Position numbers and translations under genes: made by a program
Origin: Streptomyces sp. CB02261
GTDB taxonomy: Bacteria; Actinomycetota; Actinomycetes; Streptomycetales; Streptomycetaceae
DNA length: 64,000 nt
Assembly: GCF_001905665.1 (NCBI RefSeq)
Contig: NZ_LIVX01000011.1
Coordinates: 202,771 to 266,770 of the forward strand
Direction of reading: 5' to 3'
Notes under the pieces: generated by a model
What the model was told of the DNA's origin: nothing
Seen by the model: only the letters and a program-made list of their open reading frames with translations
The model's database searches: none
Shown here: positions 27,553 through 35,996 of the stretch, in pieces
How the letters are laid out: every line of letters starts with the position of its first letter
How positions within the stretch are numbered: the first letter of the stretch is position 1

Positions 27553-29776
27553 CGTCGTTCCTCTCCTCCACGGCCGGGACCGTCACGCGCTGCGTAGGGA
27601 TCTTCGCACGCGCGTCGGCGGCCTCGCGGCTCTCGGGGGGTTCGATGCTGATCCGCGGCAGCCGGCGGTCGAGCCAGCGCGGCAGCCACCAGTTCGCGCC
27701 CCCGAGGAGGTGCATGAGGGCGGGGACGAGGAGGGTGCGGAGCACGAAGGCGTCGAGGGCGACGGCCGCCGCGAGCGCGATGCCGAACATCGCGATGACC
27801 CGGTCGCCGGAGAGGACGAAGGCGAGGAAGACGGAGATCATGATGACGGCGGCGGAGTTGATCACACGGCTGGTCTCGGCGAGGCCGACCCGGACCGCCC
27901 GCCGGTTGTCGCCGGTCTCCAGCCACTCCTCGTACATCCGGCTGACCAGGAAGACCTGGTAGTCCATGGAGAGTCCGAAGAGCACGGAGACCATGATCAC
28001 GGGGAGGAAGGGCTCGATCGGGCCGGCGCTGCCGAGGCCGATCAGTTCGCTCCCCCAGCCCCACTGGAAGATCGCCACGACGACGCCGAAGGCGGCGGCG
28101 ACGGCCGCGACGTTCATGGCGGCGGCCTTGAGCGGGATGCCGATCGAGCGGAAGGCGAGGAGGAGGAGCAGACAGCCGAGGGCGATGACGACCCCGACGA
28201 AGAGCGGCAGCTTGCCGATGATGACCTCGGCGAAGTCGTCGTACGAGGCGGTGAGGCCGCCGACGTGGACGTCGAGGGAGGTGCCCGCCTCGGCCTTCGG
28301 GAGGACGTCCGCCCGGAGCCGGTCGACGAGCTCGCTGGTGGCCCTGGACTGGGGCGAGGAGTCGGGGACGACGGTGAGGACGGCGGTGTCGCCGGAGCTG
28401 TTGTAGGTGACCGGGGAGACGGAGGCGACCCCGCGGGTGGCGGAGAGCGCGGCCGGCAGCTGGTCGAGGGCGACCCGGTCGTCGGCGCCGTCGAGCCCGG
28501 CGACGAGGGTGAGCGGGCCGTTGACCCCGGGCCCGAAGCCGTCGGCGATCAGGTCGTACGCCTTGCGCGTGGTCGCGGCGGCCGGGTTGTTGCCCTGGTC
28601 GGAGGTGCCGAGGTGGAGCGAGAACGTGGGCAGCGCCAGGACGCCCATGACGAGGACGGCGACCAGGCCGAGGAGCTTGGGGTGCCGCTCGACGAAGGCG
28701 GACCAGCGGGCGGCGAAGCCGGTGGGCAGCTCGGGCTGGGGGCCGTGTTCGGCGAGCGCCCGCCGTTCGCGCCGGGACAGCGCCCGGACGCCGATGAAGG
28801 AGAGCAGCGCCGGGAGGAGGGTGACGGAGGCGGCGACCGTGAGGACGACGGTGAGGGAGGCCGCGATGGCGACGCCGTTGAGGAAGCTGAGCCGCAGGAT
28901 CAGCATGCCGAGGAGGGCGATGCAGACGGTGGCGCCGGCGAAGACGACGGCACGGCCGGTGGTGGCGACGGCGGTCTCGGCGGCCTCCGCGACGGACAGG
29001 CCGCGTTTCAGGCCTCTGCGGTGCCGGGTGACGATGAAGAGGGCGTAGTCGATGCCGACGCCGAGGCCGACGAGCATGCCGAGCATGGGGGCGAAGTCGG
29101 CGACGGTCATCAGGTGGCCGAGGAGCACGATCCCGGAGTAGGCGATGCCGACGCTGACGAGCGCGGTCGCTATGGGGAGCGCGGAGGCGGCGAGGGAGCC
29201 GAAGGCGAGGAAGAGGACGACGGCGGCGACGGCGACGCCGACGACTTCGGCGATGTGGCCGCCGGGGGCCTCGGTGAGGGCGACGGCGCTGCCGCCGAGC
29301 TCGACGGAGAGTCCCGCGGCCTCGTTCTCGGCGGACTCGGCCGTGTCGACGAGGGCGCGTACCTGCGCCTGGGGGATGTCGTCGGCCTGCTCGTGGAAGG
29401 TGACCGTGGCGTAGGCGGTGTGTCCGTCCTCGCTGACCTGGCTCCGGTCGTCACCGTACGGCGAGGTCACGGCCGCGATGCCGGGCAGTTCGGCGACCTT
29501 GTCGAGCATCGCGGTGACGCGCTGTTCGACGGCGTCCGCGCGGACGCTGCCCCGGTCGGTGTGCCAGACGATGGTGTCGCTGTCGCCGCCGAGGCCGTCG
29601 AAGCCGCGGTCGAGGAGGGCGGTGGCACGGCCCGACTCGGTGCCGGGGACCTCGTAGTCGTTGGAGTACGCGCTGCCGGCGACGGCCGCCGCGGTGCCGA
29701 CCCCGACGAGGGCGACGAGCCACAGGAGGACGGCGACGAGGCGGTGCGTGACGCACCACCGTGCGATGGCTGCCAA
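27530..29776 (-). CDS. MMPL/RND family exporter
   Basis: The protein of about 748 residues has the MMPL layout: one N-terminal helix, a large extracytoplasmic domain, five helices, a second large loop and five more helices. Conserved segments are LGVGIDYALFIVTRHRRGLK and FGLSMDYQVFLVSRMYEEWL, each with the proton-relay Asp-Tyr, and AVDALGLP-like C-terminal helices. Such proteins export lipids or small molecules using proton motive force. I chose a TTG at 29776 because AGGGAG lies 8 bases upstream and the promoter-like TATAGG is at 29846-29841. Other in-frame starts are GTG 29812 and ATG 29836. Confidence 0.9.
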   Translation of the reverse strand: MAAIARWCVTHRLVAVLLWLVALVGVGTAAAVAGSAYSNDYEVPGTESGRATALLDRGFDGLGGDSDTIVWHTDRGSVRADAVEQRVTAMLDKVAELPGIAAVTSPYGDDRSQVSEDGHTAYATVTFHEQADDIPQAQVRALVDTAESAENEAAGLSVELGGSAVALTEAPGGHIAEVVGVAVAAVVLFLAFGSLAASALPIATALVSVGIAYSGIVLLGHLMTVADFAPMLGMLVGLGVGIDYALFIVTRHRRGLKRGLSVAEAAETAVATTGRAVVFAGATVCIALLGMLILRLSFLNGVAIAASLTVVLTVAASVTLLPALLSFIGVRALSRRERRALAEHGPQPELPTGFAARWSAFVERHPKLLGLVAVLVMGVLALPTFSLHLGTSDQGNNPAAATTRKAYDLIADGFGPGVNGPLTLVAGLDGADDRVALDQLPAALSATRGVASVSPVTYNSSGDTAVLTVVPDSSPQSRATSELVDRLRADVLPKAEAGTSLDVHVGGLTASYDDFAEVIIGKLPLFVGVVIALGCLLLLLAFRSIGIPLKAAAMNVAAVAAAFGVVVAIFQWGWGSELIGLGSAGPIEPFLPVIMVSVLFGLSMDYQVFLVSRMYEEWLETGDNRRAVRVGLAETSRVINSAAVIMISVFLAFVLSGDRVIAMFGIALAAAVALDAFVLRTLLVPALMHLLGGANWWLPRWLDRRLPRISIEPPESREAADARAKIPTQRVTVPAVEERNDDVRDIPG

Positions 29777-29840
29777 AGGACGTGCTCCCTGGATGGTTCC
29801 TGGCTCCTTCACGGGAACGGCCCGAGAGGAACACATGACC

Positions 29841-29879
29841 TATAGAGGGCCCACTCTGGCAGCCAAACGTGATCGTTTG
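29841..29879 (-). promoter_or_regulatory. MMPL gene promoter with an overlapping palindromic operator
   Basis: On the minus strand a TTTGGC -35-like box (29867-29862) and a TATAGG-like -10 box (about 29845-29840) are spaced about 17 bp. CAAACG (29864-29869) and CGTTTG (29874-29879) form a perfect palindrome with a 4-bp core that overlaps the -35 box. This suits a repressor, perhaps of the TetR class that often controls MMPL exporters. None is encoded next to it. Confidence 0.5.
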
Positions 29880-29908
29880 CCCGTTTCGTGTCGATACTCA
29901 CAGGCGTG

Positions 29909-29943
29909 CCGGGGGGTTCGGGACCGAAGTCCCGGCCCCCCGG
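29909..29943 (-). terminator. Phospholipase C gene terminator
   Basis: An inverted repeat past the phospholipase stop pairs CCGGGGGG (29909-29916) with CCCCCCGG (29936-29943). An inner stem joins GGGAC (29920-29924) and GTCCC (29929-29933). It lies between the phospholipase gene and the MMPL promoter. Confidence 0.55.
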
Positions 29944-29966
29944 GCACCACGGCTCACCGCGGGCGC

Positions 29967-32057
29967 TCAGCCGGAGACGCTCGGGCGGCCGTTCTCGATG
30001 TGTCCCATGAGCCGGCGGCGGAAGCCGTCGGCGGCGGTCACCTCCACGTCGTACCAGCCGTGCGCGTCGGAGGCCGAGTGCACGACGGTACGGGTCCGGC
30101 CGGGCTTGACGGTGACCGTCCGGGTCCAGTCGCCGAGGTCGGCCTCGTCCACGTACCCCAGCGGCCTGACCGTGAAGGAGAGCGGCGCGGGTCCGGTGTT
30201 CCGTACGGTGAGGTGCAGGTCACGGTCGTGGTGGTCGATCCGCGAGGCGAGTTCGGCGCCGCCCGCGGCGGGGCCCTCGAACTCGCGCCGGAAGCCGTTG
30301 GGGCCGGTGATCGTGAAGCGGTAGTGATCACCCGGAACGGGGACGGTCCACTCCCCCGTGCCCCTGACGTCCTGGTGCTGCGGGACGGCGAACTCGCCCG
30401 CGTACGGGTAGAGCGCGAAGTGCGCGCTCGCCTTGCCCCGGTTGCTCAGCGCCACGGTGACGGAGCCGGCCGCGACGGTCGCGGAGGCGTCCGGCTGGTA
30501 CGGCAGAGGGCGGGCGCGGCGGACGCCGGGCTCCTGCGCCGGCATCCGCTGGACGGTCGGGGGCTGGGGCCGCCAGCGGCCGGAGAAGGGCGGGATCGGG
30601 CCGGGCTGCTCGACGTCGGGCAGGCGGCGGCCGCGCGTGAAGTCGAAGGCGGAGGTGAGGTCGCCGGTGACGGCCCGGCGCCAGGGGGTGATGTTGGGCT
30701 CCCGGATGCCCGTGAGCCGCTCCAGGAAGCGGATCACCGAGGTGTGGTCGAAGGTCTCGGAGCAGACGTAGCCGCCGACCGACCAGGGCGAGACGACGAG
30801 CAGCGGGACGCGGATGCCGAGGCCGGTGGGCTGACCCTTCCAGCGCTCGTCCGTGTTCCCGGCCGGCGGGACCGGCGGCGGCACGTGGTCGAAGAAACCG
30901 TCGTTCTCGTCGTAGTTGATCAGGACGACGGTGTGGCGCCACACGTCCGGGTGCGCGCCGAGGGCGTCGAGCACCTTGTAGACGAGGGTGGCGGAGGCGA
31001 TCGGCGAGGAGGAGCCGGGGTGCTCGGAGTCGATCGCGGAGGGCACGAGGTACGAGACCTCGGGGAGGGTGCCGGCGGCGACGTCGGCGCGGAAGGCGTC
31101 GGCGAGGGTGCCGCTCTCGACCCGGCGCAGCCCGCGCTCGAAGAGGGAGCGTTCCGCCTCGGTGAGGGTGGCGACGCCCTTCTCCAGGAGGCCGAGGAGA
31201 CGGGTGCGCTCGGTGGTGTCGTCGGTGTCGCGTACGGCGGCGTAGAAGGACTCCATGAAGGTGTGCCCGCCGGTGTGCGCGAGCGCCTTGCGGGCGATCT
31301 TCTTGAAGGTGGTGAAGAACTCGATGTTGTTGTCGGTGAAGTTCTCCCACTCGGTGTACGTCTTCCAGCTGCGTCCGGCGGCTTCGAGGCGCTCGGCGTA
31401 GGTGGGCCAGCCGTAGCCGGGGTGGGTGCCCTCGGCGTACGCGGCGTTGGTGACGGCCCGGCTGCCGTCGGCCTCGAAGCCGGTCCAGCCGGACCAGAGG
31501 TGGTTGCGGTTGGGGCTCGTCGAGGTGTGGATGGACGAGTGGTAGGCGTCGCAGACGGTGAAGGTGTCGGCGAGCTCGTAGTGCAGGGGGATGTCCTGCC
31601 GGTCGTAGTACGCCATGGTGGCGGCGGTCTTGGCCGAGACCCATCCGTCCATCCAGCCTCCGCGCCAGGCCTTGCCGCCGCCGCCCCAGGAGTGGTCGAG
31701 GTCCCCGATGTACTGGAGGTCCTTCTTCTGGGTCTCGGCTGCGCCGCGGATCGGGAACGGCAGCACGGTCCGGCCGAGCGCGGCCGGCTGTTCGAACACC
31801 GGTGCGCCGGAGGGAAGTTCAATGGCATTGCGGTCGCCGAATCCGCGGACACCGCGGAGGGTGCCGAAGTAGTGATCGAAGGATCGGTTCTCCTGCATCA
31901 GGATCACCACGTGCCGGACCGCCGACATCCCCCCTGCCGGGGGCTCCGCGGCCATCGCGGCCTGCAACGACGGCGGCAGCAGCGAGCCGGTGGCGGCGAC
32001 ACCGAGGGCGCCTCCACCCAGTGCGAGGAGCCTTCTGCGGGACATCTCCGATGACAA
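29967..32057 (-). CDS. Tat-exported phospholipase C (phosphoesterase family)
   Basis: The enzyme of about 696 residues hydrolyses phosphatidylcholine-type substrates outside the cell. The N-terminus has a Tat signal, SRRRLLALGGGALGVAA, with cleavage after an Ala-rich stretch. The catalytic start of the family is HVVILMQENRSFDHYFGTLR, then WSGWTGFEADGS and the NYDENDGFFDHVPPP region. Two C-terminal repeats (about residues 500-690) match the bacterial phospholipase C C-terminal domain. I chose a TTG at 32057 because GGAGGT lies 5 bases upstream; the ATG at 32081 has no ribosome site. Confidence 0.9.
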   Translation of the reverse strand: MSSEMSRRRLLALGGGALGVAATGSLLPPSLQAAMAAEPPAGGMSAVRHVVILMQENRSFDHYFGTLRGVRGFGDRNAIELPSGAPVFEQPAALGRTVLPFPIRGAAETQKKDLQYIGDLDHSWGGGGKAWRGGWMDGWVSAKTAATMAYYDRQDIPLHYELADTFTVCDAYHSSIHTSTSPNRNHLWSGWTGFEADGSRAVTNAAYAEGTHPGYGWPTYAERLEAAGRSWKTYTEWENFTDNNIEFFTTFKKIARKALAHTGGHTFMESFYAAVRDTDDTTERTRLLGLLEKGVATLTEAERSLFERGLRRVESGTLADAFRADVAAGTLPEVSYLVPSAIDSEHPGSSSPIASATLVYKVLDALGAHPDVWRHTVVLINYDENDGFFDHVPPPVPPAGNTDERWKGQPTGLGIRVPLLVVSPWSVGGYVCSETFDHTSVIRFLERLTGIREPNITPWRRAVTGDLTSAFDFTRGRRLPDVEQPGPIPPFSGRWRPQPPTVQRMPAQEPGVRRARPLPYQPDASATVAAGSVTVALSNRGKASAHFALYPYAGEFAVPQHQDVRGTGEWTVPVPGDHYRFTITGPNGFRREFEGPAAGGAELASRIDHHDRDLHLTVRNTGPAPLSFTVRPLGYVDEADLGDWTRTVTVKPGRTRTVVHSASDAHGWYDVEVTAADGFRRRLMGHIENGRPSVSG

Positions 32058-32324
32058 GACCGACCTCCAGTCGACGGCCAATGGTTCGCCTTCGAGCCAT
32101 TGGGTGGTACGCCGGGGACGGTAGTGAGACGGGGTGACGGCGAGAAGACCCGACGGGGGCGCGGCGGTGAACGTCCAAGAGGAGGGGACGGAAATCCAAG
32201 CGCTTTCCGGCCATGATCACAGCCGCAGGCAGGGCGCCCTCTTTCAAGCGGTGGCGCGGACGCGCGGACGGCCCCGCACCGGAACTCCGGTGCGGGGCCG
32301 TCCCCCTGACGTACGGGAAGAGGC
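32058..32324. promoter_or_regulatory. Intergenic region between gatB and the phospholipase C gene
   Basis: These 267 bases hold the gatB terminator near the right end and the phospholipase promoter region. No further gene is supported. A secreted phosphoesterase might be expected to show PHO boxes, but I see no convincing GTTCACC direct repeats. Confidence 0.4.
32266..32303 (-). terminator. gatB terminator, long perfect stem
   Basis: GGACGGCCCCGCACCGG (32266-32282) pairs perfectly over 17 bp with CCGGTGCGGGGCCGTCC (32287-32303) across an AACT loop, 21 bases past the gatB stop. It ends the gatCAB operon. Confidence 0.85.
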
Positions 32325-33836
32325 TCAGCCCTCGCTGACGCCCAGCTTCTCCAGGATCAGGTCCTTGACCTTCGCCGCGTCCGCCTGACCGCGGGTCGCC
32401 TTCATGACCGCGCCGACCAGGGCGCCGACCGCCGCGACCTTGCCACCGCGGATCTTGTCGGCGATCGCCGCGTTGCCCGCGATGGCCTCCTCGACCGCCG
32501 TGCCGAGGGCGCCGTCGTCGGAGACGACCTTCAGACCGCGCTTCTCGACGACCGCGTCCGGGGTGCCCTCGCCGGCGAGAACGCCCTCGATGACCTGACG
32601 GGCCAGCTTGTCGTTGAGGTCACCGGAGGCGACCAGGGCCGAGACCCGGGCCACGTCGGCCGGGGTGATGGCCAGCTCCTCCAGGGAGACGCCCTGCTCG
32701 TTGGCGTTGCGGGCGAGCTCGCCCATCCACCACTTGCGTGCCGAGGCCGCGTCCGCGCCCGCCTCGATCGTGGCGACGATCGCGTCGACCGCGCCCGCGT
32801 TGAGGATGGACTGCATGTCCAGCTCGGACACGCCCCACTCCTCGCGGAGCCGGTTGCGGCGCACGCGCGGCAGCTCGGGGAGGCCCTGACGGAGCTCCTC
32901 GACCCAGGCGCGGGCCGGGGCGACGGGGACGAGGTCGGGCTCCGGGAAGTACCGGTAGTCCTCGGCGTTGTCCTTGATGCGCCCTGCGGTGGTGGAGCCG
33001 TCGTCCTCGTGGAAGTGACGGGTCTCCTGCACGATCGTGCCACCGGAGGTGAGCACGGCCGCGTGGCGCTGGATCTCGAAGCGCGCCGCGCGCTCCACCG
33101 AACGGAGCGAGTTGACGTTCTTCGTCTCCGAGCGGGTGCCGAAGGTCTTGGTGCCGTGCGGGCGCAGCGACAGGTTCACGTCGCAGCGCATCTGGCCCTT
33201 GTCCATGCGCGCGTCGGAGACACCGAGGGCGCGGATCAGCTCGCGCAGCTCGGCGACGTACGCCTTGGCGACCTCGGGGGCCCGCTCGCCCGCGCCCTCG
33301 ATCGGCTTGGTGACGATCTCGATCAGCGGGATGCCGGCCCGGTTGTAGTCGAGCAGCGAGTGCGAGGCGCCGTGGATGCGGCCGGTCGCTCCACCGATGT
33401 GGGTGGACTTGCCGGTGTCCTCCTCCATGTGGGCGCGCTCGATCTCCACGCGGAAGACCTCGCCGTCCTCCAGCTGGACGTCCAGGTAGCCGTTGAAGGC
33501 GATCGGCTCGTCGTACTGGGAGGTCTGGAAGTTCTTCGGCATGTCCGGATAGAAGTAGTTCTTCCGGGCGAAGCGGCACCACTCGGCGATCTCGCAGTTC
33601 AGCGCGAGGCCGATCTTGATGGCGGACTCGACGCCGATCGCGTTGACGACCGGGAGCGAGCCGGGCAGGCCGAGACAGGTGGGGCACGTCTGCGAGTTGG
33701 CGTCCGCGCCCAGCTCGGTCGAGCAGCCGCAGAACATCTTCGTCTTGGTACCCAGCTCGACATGGACCTCGAGGCCCATGACGGGGTCGTACGCGGCGAG
33801 CGCCGCTTCGTACGACAGCAGTTCAGTGACAGTCAC
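32325..33836 (-). CDS. gatB: Asp-tRNA(Asn)/Glu-tRNA(Gln) amidotransferase subunit B
   Basis: The 503-residue subunit binds the mischarged tRNA and phosphorylates the acyl group for transamidation. The catalytic cradle is clear: YDPVMGLEVHVELGTKTKMF, the zinc cysteines CGCS and CPTCLGLPGSLPV, and LDYNRAGIPLIEIVTKP. The C-terminal YqeY-like tRNA-binding tail spans about residues 350-500. The start is GTG 33836 with GAGAGG upstream. It is the last gene of the gatC-gatA-(80 aa)-gatB operon. Confidence 0.97.
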   Translation of the reverse strand: MTVTELLSYEAALAAYDPVMGLEVHVELGTKTKMFCGCSTELGADANSQTCPTCLGLPGSLPVVNAIGVESAIKIGLALNCEIAEWCRFARKNYFYPDMPKNFQTSQYDEPIAFNGYLDVQLEDGEVFRVEIERAHMEEDTGKSTHIGGATGRIHGASHSLLDYNRAGIPLIEIVTKPIEGAGERAPEVAKAYVAELRELIRALGVSDARMDKGQMRCDVNLSLRPHGTKTFGTRSETKNVNSLRSVERAARFEIQRHAAVLTSGGTIVQETRHFHEDDGSTTAGRIKDNAEDYRYFPEPDLVPVAPARAWVEELRQGLPELPRVRRNRLREEWGVSELDMQSILNAGAVDAIVATIEAGADAASARKWWMGELARNANEQGVSLEELAITPADVARVSALVASGDLNDKLARQVIEGVLAGEGTPDAVVEKRGLKVVSDDGALGTAVEEAIAGNAAIADKIRGGKVAAVGALVGAVMKATRGQADAAKVKDLILEKLGVSEG

Positions 33837-33852
33837 GGTGAGACTTTCCCTC

Positions 33853-34095
33853 TCAGCCCAGCAGGACGTCTTCGTCGCCCAGGCGCTTCAGCTCCCGGTA
33901 GAGGATCGCCAGGCCGGTCACGATGGCGGCGGCGGAGACCGCGGCGTCGACGAGCCGCAGCATGTCGCCGTCGCTGCGGGCCAGCTTCGCCTGCTTGGCG
34001 ACGCTGATGGCGCCGAACGCGGTGGACGCCAGCGACACGTAGACGCCGGTCTTCGACTTCTTGAAGTTCTTGGCCTTCTTTGCCATGGCACTCAC
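33853..34095 (-). CDS. 80-residue membrane protein between gatA and gatB
   Basis: The small protein starts MSAMAKKAKNFKKSKTGVYV with a strongly basic N-terminus. One or two hydrophobic stretches (VSLASTAFGAISVAKQA and AAVSAAAIVTGLAILYRELK) follow. Its GTG start overlaps the gatA stop in GTGA and GGAGG lies 10 bases upstream, so it is translated with gatA. A protein at this place is conserved in Streptomyces as I recall, though it is not a Gat subunit. Function is unknown; a membrane anchor is conceivable. Confidence 0.75.
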   Translation of the reverse strand: MSAMAKKAKNFKKSKTGVYVSLASTAFGAISVAKQAKLARSDGDMLRLVDAAVSAAAIVTGLAILYRELKRLGDEDVLLG

Positions 34096-35588
34096 AGCGA
34101 CGGAGCCTCCTCAAGCAGCGGGTGTCCCCACTTTTCCACGAAGGCGGCCTCGACGGCGGCGCCGACCTTGTACAGCCGGTCGTCCTTCATGGCGGGGGCG
34201 ATGATCTGCAGGCCGACCGGGAGACCGTCCTCGGGCGCGAGGCCACAGGGCAGCGACATGGCGGCGTTGCCGGCCAGGTTGGTCGGGATGGTGCACAGGT
34301 CCGCGAGGTACATGGCCATCGGGTCGTCGGCGCGCTCGCCGATCGGGAAGGCGGTGGTGGGGGTCGTCGGGGAGACGATCACGTCCACCTGCTCGAAGGC
34401 CTGCTCGAACTCGCGGGTGATGAGCGTACGGACCTTCTGCGCCGAGCCGTAGTACGCGTCGTAGTAGCCGGAGCTCAGCGCGTACGTACCGAGGATGATG
34501 CGGCGCTTGACCTCGTCGCCGAAGCCGGCCTCGCGGGTGAGGGCGGTGACGTCCTCGGCCGACCGGGTGCCGTCGTCGCCGACCCGCAGGCCGTAGCGCA
34601 TCGCGTCGAAGCGGGCCAGGTTGGAGGAGCACTCGGACGGCGCGATCAGGTAGTACGCCGAGAGGGCGAGGTCGAAGGTCGGGCAGTCCAGCTCGACGAT
34701 CTCGGCGCCCAGCGACTTCAGCAGCTCGACGGACTCGTCGAAGCGCTGCACGACACCGGCCTGGTAGCCCTCGCCGCGGAACTGCTTGACGACGCCGACG
34801 CGCATGCCGGCGACCGAGCCGTTCCGCGCGGCCTCGACGACCGGCGGGACCGGCGCGTCGATGGAGGTCGAGTCGAGCGGGTCGTGCCCGGCGATCGCCT
34901 CGTGGAGGAGGGCCGCGTCCAGGACCGTACGGGCGCAGGGACCGCCCTGGTCGAGGGAGGACGAGAAGGCCACCATGCCGTAGCGGGAGACACCGCCGTA
35001 GGTCGGCTTGACGCCGACGGTGCCGGTGACGGCGGCGGGCTGGCGGATGGAGCCGCCGGTGTCCGTGCCGATGGCGAGGGGGGCCTCGTACGCGGCGAGG
35101 GCGGCGGACGAGCCACCGCCGGAGCCGCCGGGGATCCGGGTCAGGTCCCAGGGGTTGCCGGTGGGGCCGTACGCGCTGTTCTCCGTCGAGGAGCCCATCG
35201 CGAACTCGTCCATGTTGGTCTTGCCGAGGATGACGACGTCGGCGGCCTTGAGGTTCTTGACCAGGGTCGCGTCGTACGGCGGGATCCAGCCCTCCAGGAT
35301 CTTCGAGCCCACGGTGGTCGGCATGCCGACGGTGGTGAAGATGTCCTTGAGCGCGAGCGGCACACCGGCGAGCGGGCCGAGCTTCTCGCCGCGGGCGCGC
35401 TTCTCGTCGACGGCTCGGGCCTGGGCGAGCGCGCCGTCACGGTCGACGTGGAGGAAGGCGTGGACCTTCTCGTCGACGGCCTCGATGCGGGCGAGGTGGG
35501 CCTCGGTGACCTCGACGGCGGTCAGCTCGCCGGCGGCGATCCTCCCGGCGATCTCGGCCGCGGTGAGCTTGATGATGTTGTCCGTCAT
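34092..35588 (-). CDS. gatA: Asp-tRNA(Asn)/Glu-tRNA(Gln) amidotransferase subunit A
   Basis: The 498-residue glutaminase/amidase subunit releases ammonia for transamidation of Glu-tRNA(Gln) and Asp-tRNA(Asn). The amidase signature is present: the catalytic Lys in GVPLALKDIF, the glycine/serine-rich motif IPGGSGGGSSAALAAYEAPL, and the nucleophile Ser in IGTDTGGSIRQPAA. It begins with ATG 35588, 5 bases after the gatC stop, so the pair is coupled. Confidence 0.97.
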   Translation of the reverse strand: MTDNIIKLTAAEIAGRIAAGELTAVEVTEAHLARIEAVDEKVHAFLHVDRDGALAQARAVDEKRARGEKLGPLAGVPLALKDIFTTVGMPTTVGSKILEGWIPPYDATLVKNLKAADVVILGKTNMDEFAMGSSTENSAYGPTGNPWDLTRIPGGSGGGSSAALAAYEAPLAIGTDTGGSIRQPAAVTGTVGVKPTYGGVSRYGMVAFSSSLDQGGPCARTVLDAALLHEAIAGHDPLDSTSIDAPVPPVVEAARNGSVAGMRVGVVKQFRGEGYQAGVVQRFDESVELLKSLGAEIVELDCPTFDLALSAYYLIAPSECSSNLARFDAMRYGLRVGDDGTRSAEDVTALTREAGFGDEVKRRIILGTYALSSGYYDAYYGSAQKVRTLITREFEQAFEQVDVIVSPTTPTTAFPIGERADDPMAMYLADLCTIPTNLAGNAAMSLPCGLAPEDGLPVGLQIIAPAMKDDRLYKVGAAVEAAFVEKWGHPLLEEAPSL

Positions 35589-35593
35589 GACTG

Positions 35594-35890
35594 TTAGTCC
35601 TCCCCCAGGATCTGCGGCACCTTGAAACGCTGCTGCTCCTGGGCCGGGGCGCCGGAGAGCGCCTGCTCGGGGGTGAGCGACGGACGGACCTCGTCCGCGC
35701 GCATGACATTGGTCAGCGGCAGCGGGTGGGAGGTCGGCGGTACGTCTTGGTCGGCGACCTCGGAGACGCGGGCGACCGCGCCGATGATGTCGTCGAGCTG
35801 GCCGGCGAAGTGATCGAGTTCTTCGCCCTTCAGCTCCAGACGCGCCAGCCGTGCGAGGTGGGCGACCTCCTCGCGCGTGATGCCAGGCAT
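35594..35890 (-). CDS. gatC: Asp-tRNA(Asn)/Glu-tRNA(Gln) amidotransferase subunit C
   Basis: The 98-residue subunit stabilises the GatA-GatB complex. It starts at ATG 35890 (MPGITREEVAHLARLARLEL) and ends QQRFKVPQILGED, both typical. It is the first gene of the operon; the 106 bases upstream before rmdB hold its promoter. Confidence 0.95.
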   Translation of the reverse strand: MPGITREEVAHLARLARLELKGEELDHFAGQLDDIIGAVARVSEVADQDVPPTSHPLPLTNVMRADEVRPSLTPEQALSGAPAQEQQRFKVPQILGED

Positions 35891-35996
35891 GCGGATCCTC
35901 ACGGGGTGAGCTTGATGGTGTGGCCCCATCCTATGGGGCCGGTGCCGCTGCCCGTGAAACGGTTTGCCCGGCGTCCAGGTGGCGGGTGGACGCGGG

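Noticed and set aside
32058..32324. PHO boxes upstream of the phospholipase C gene
   Set aside because: Phosphate control would be expected for such an enzyme, but I could not find two adjacent GTTCACC-like repeats.
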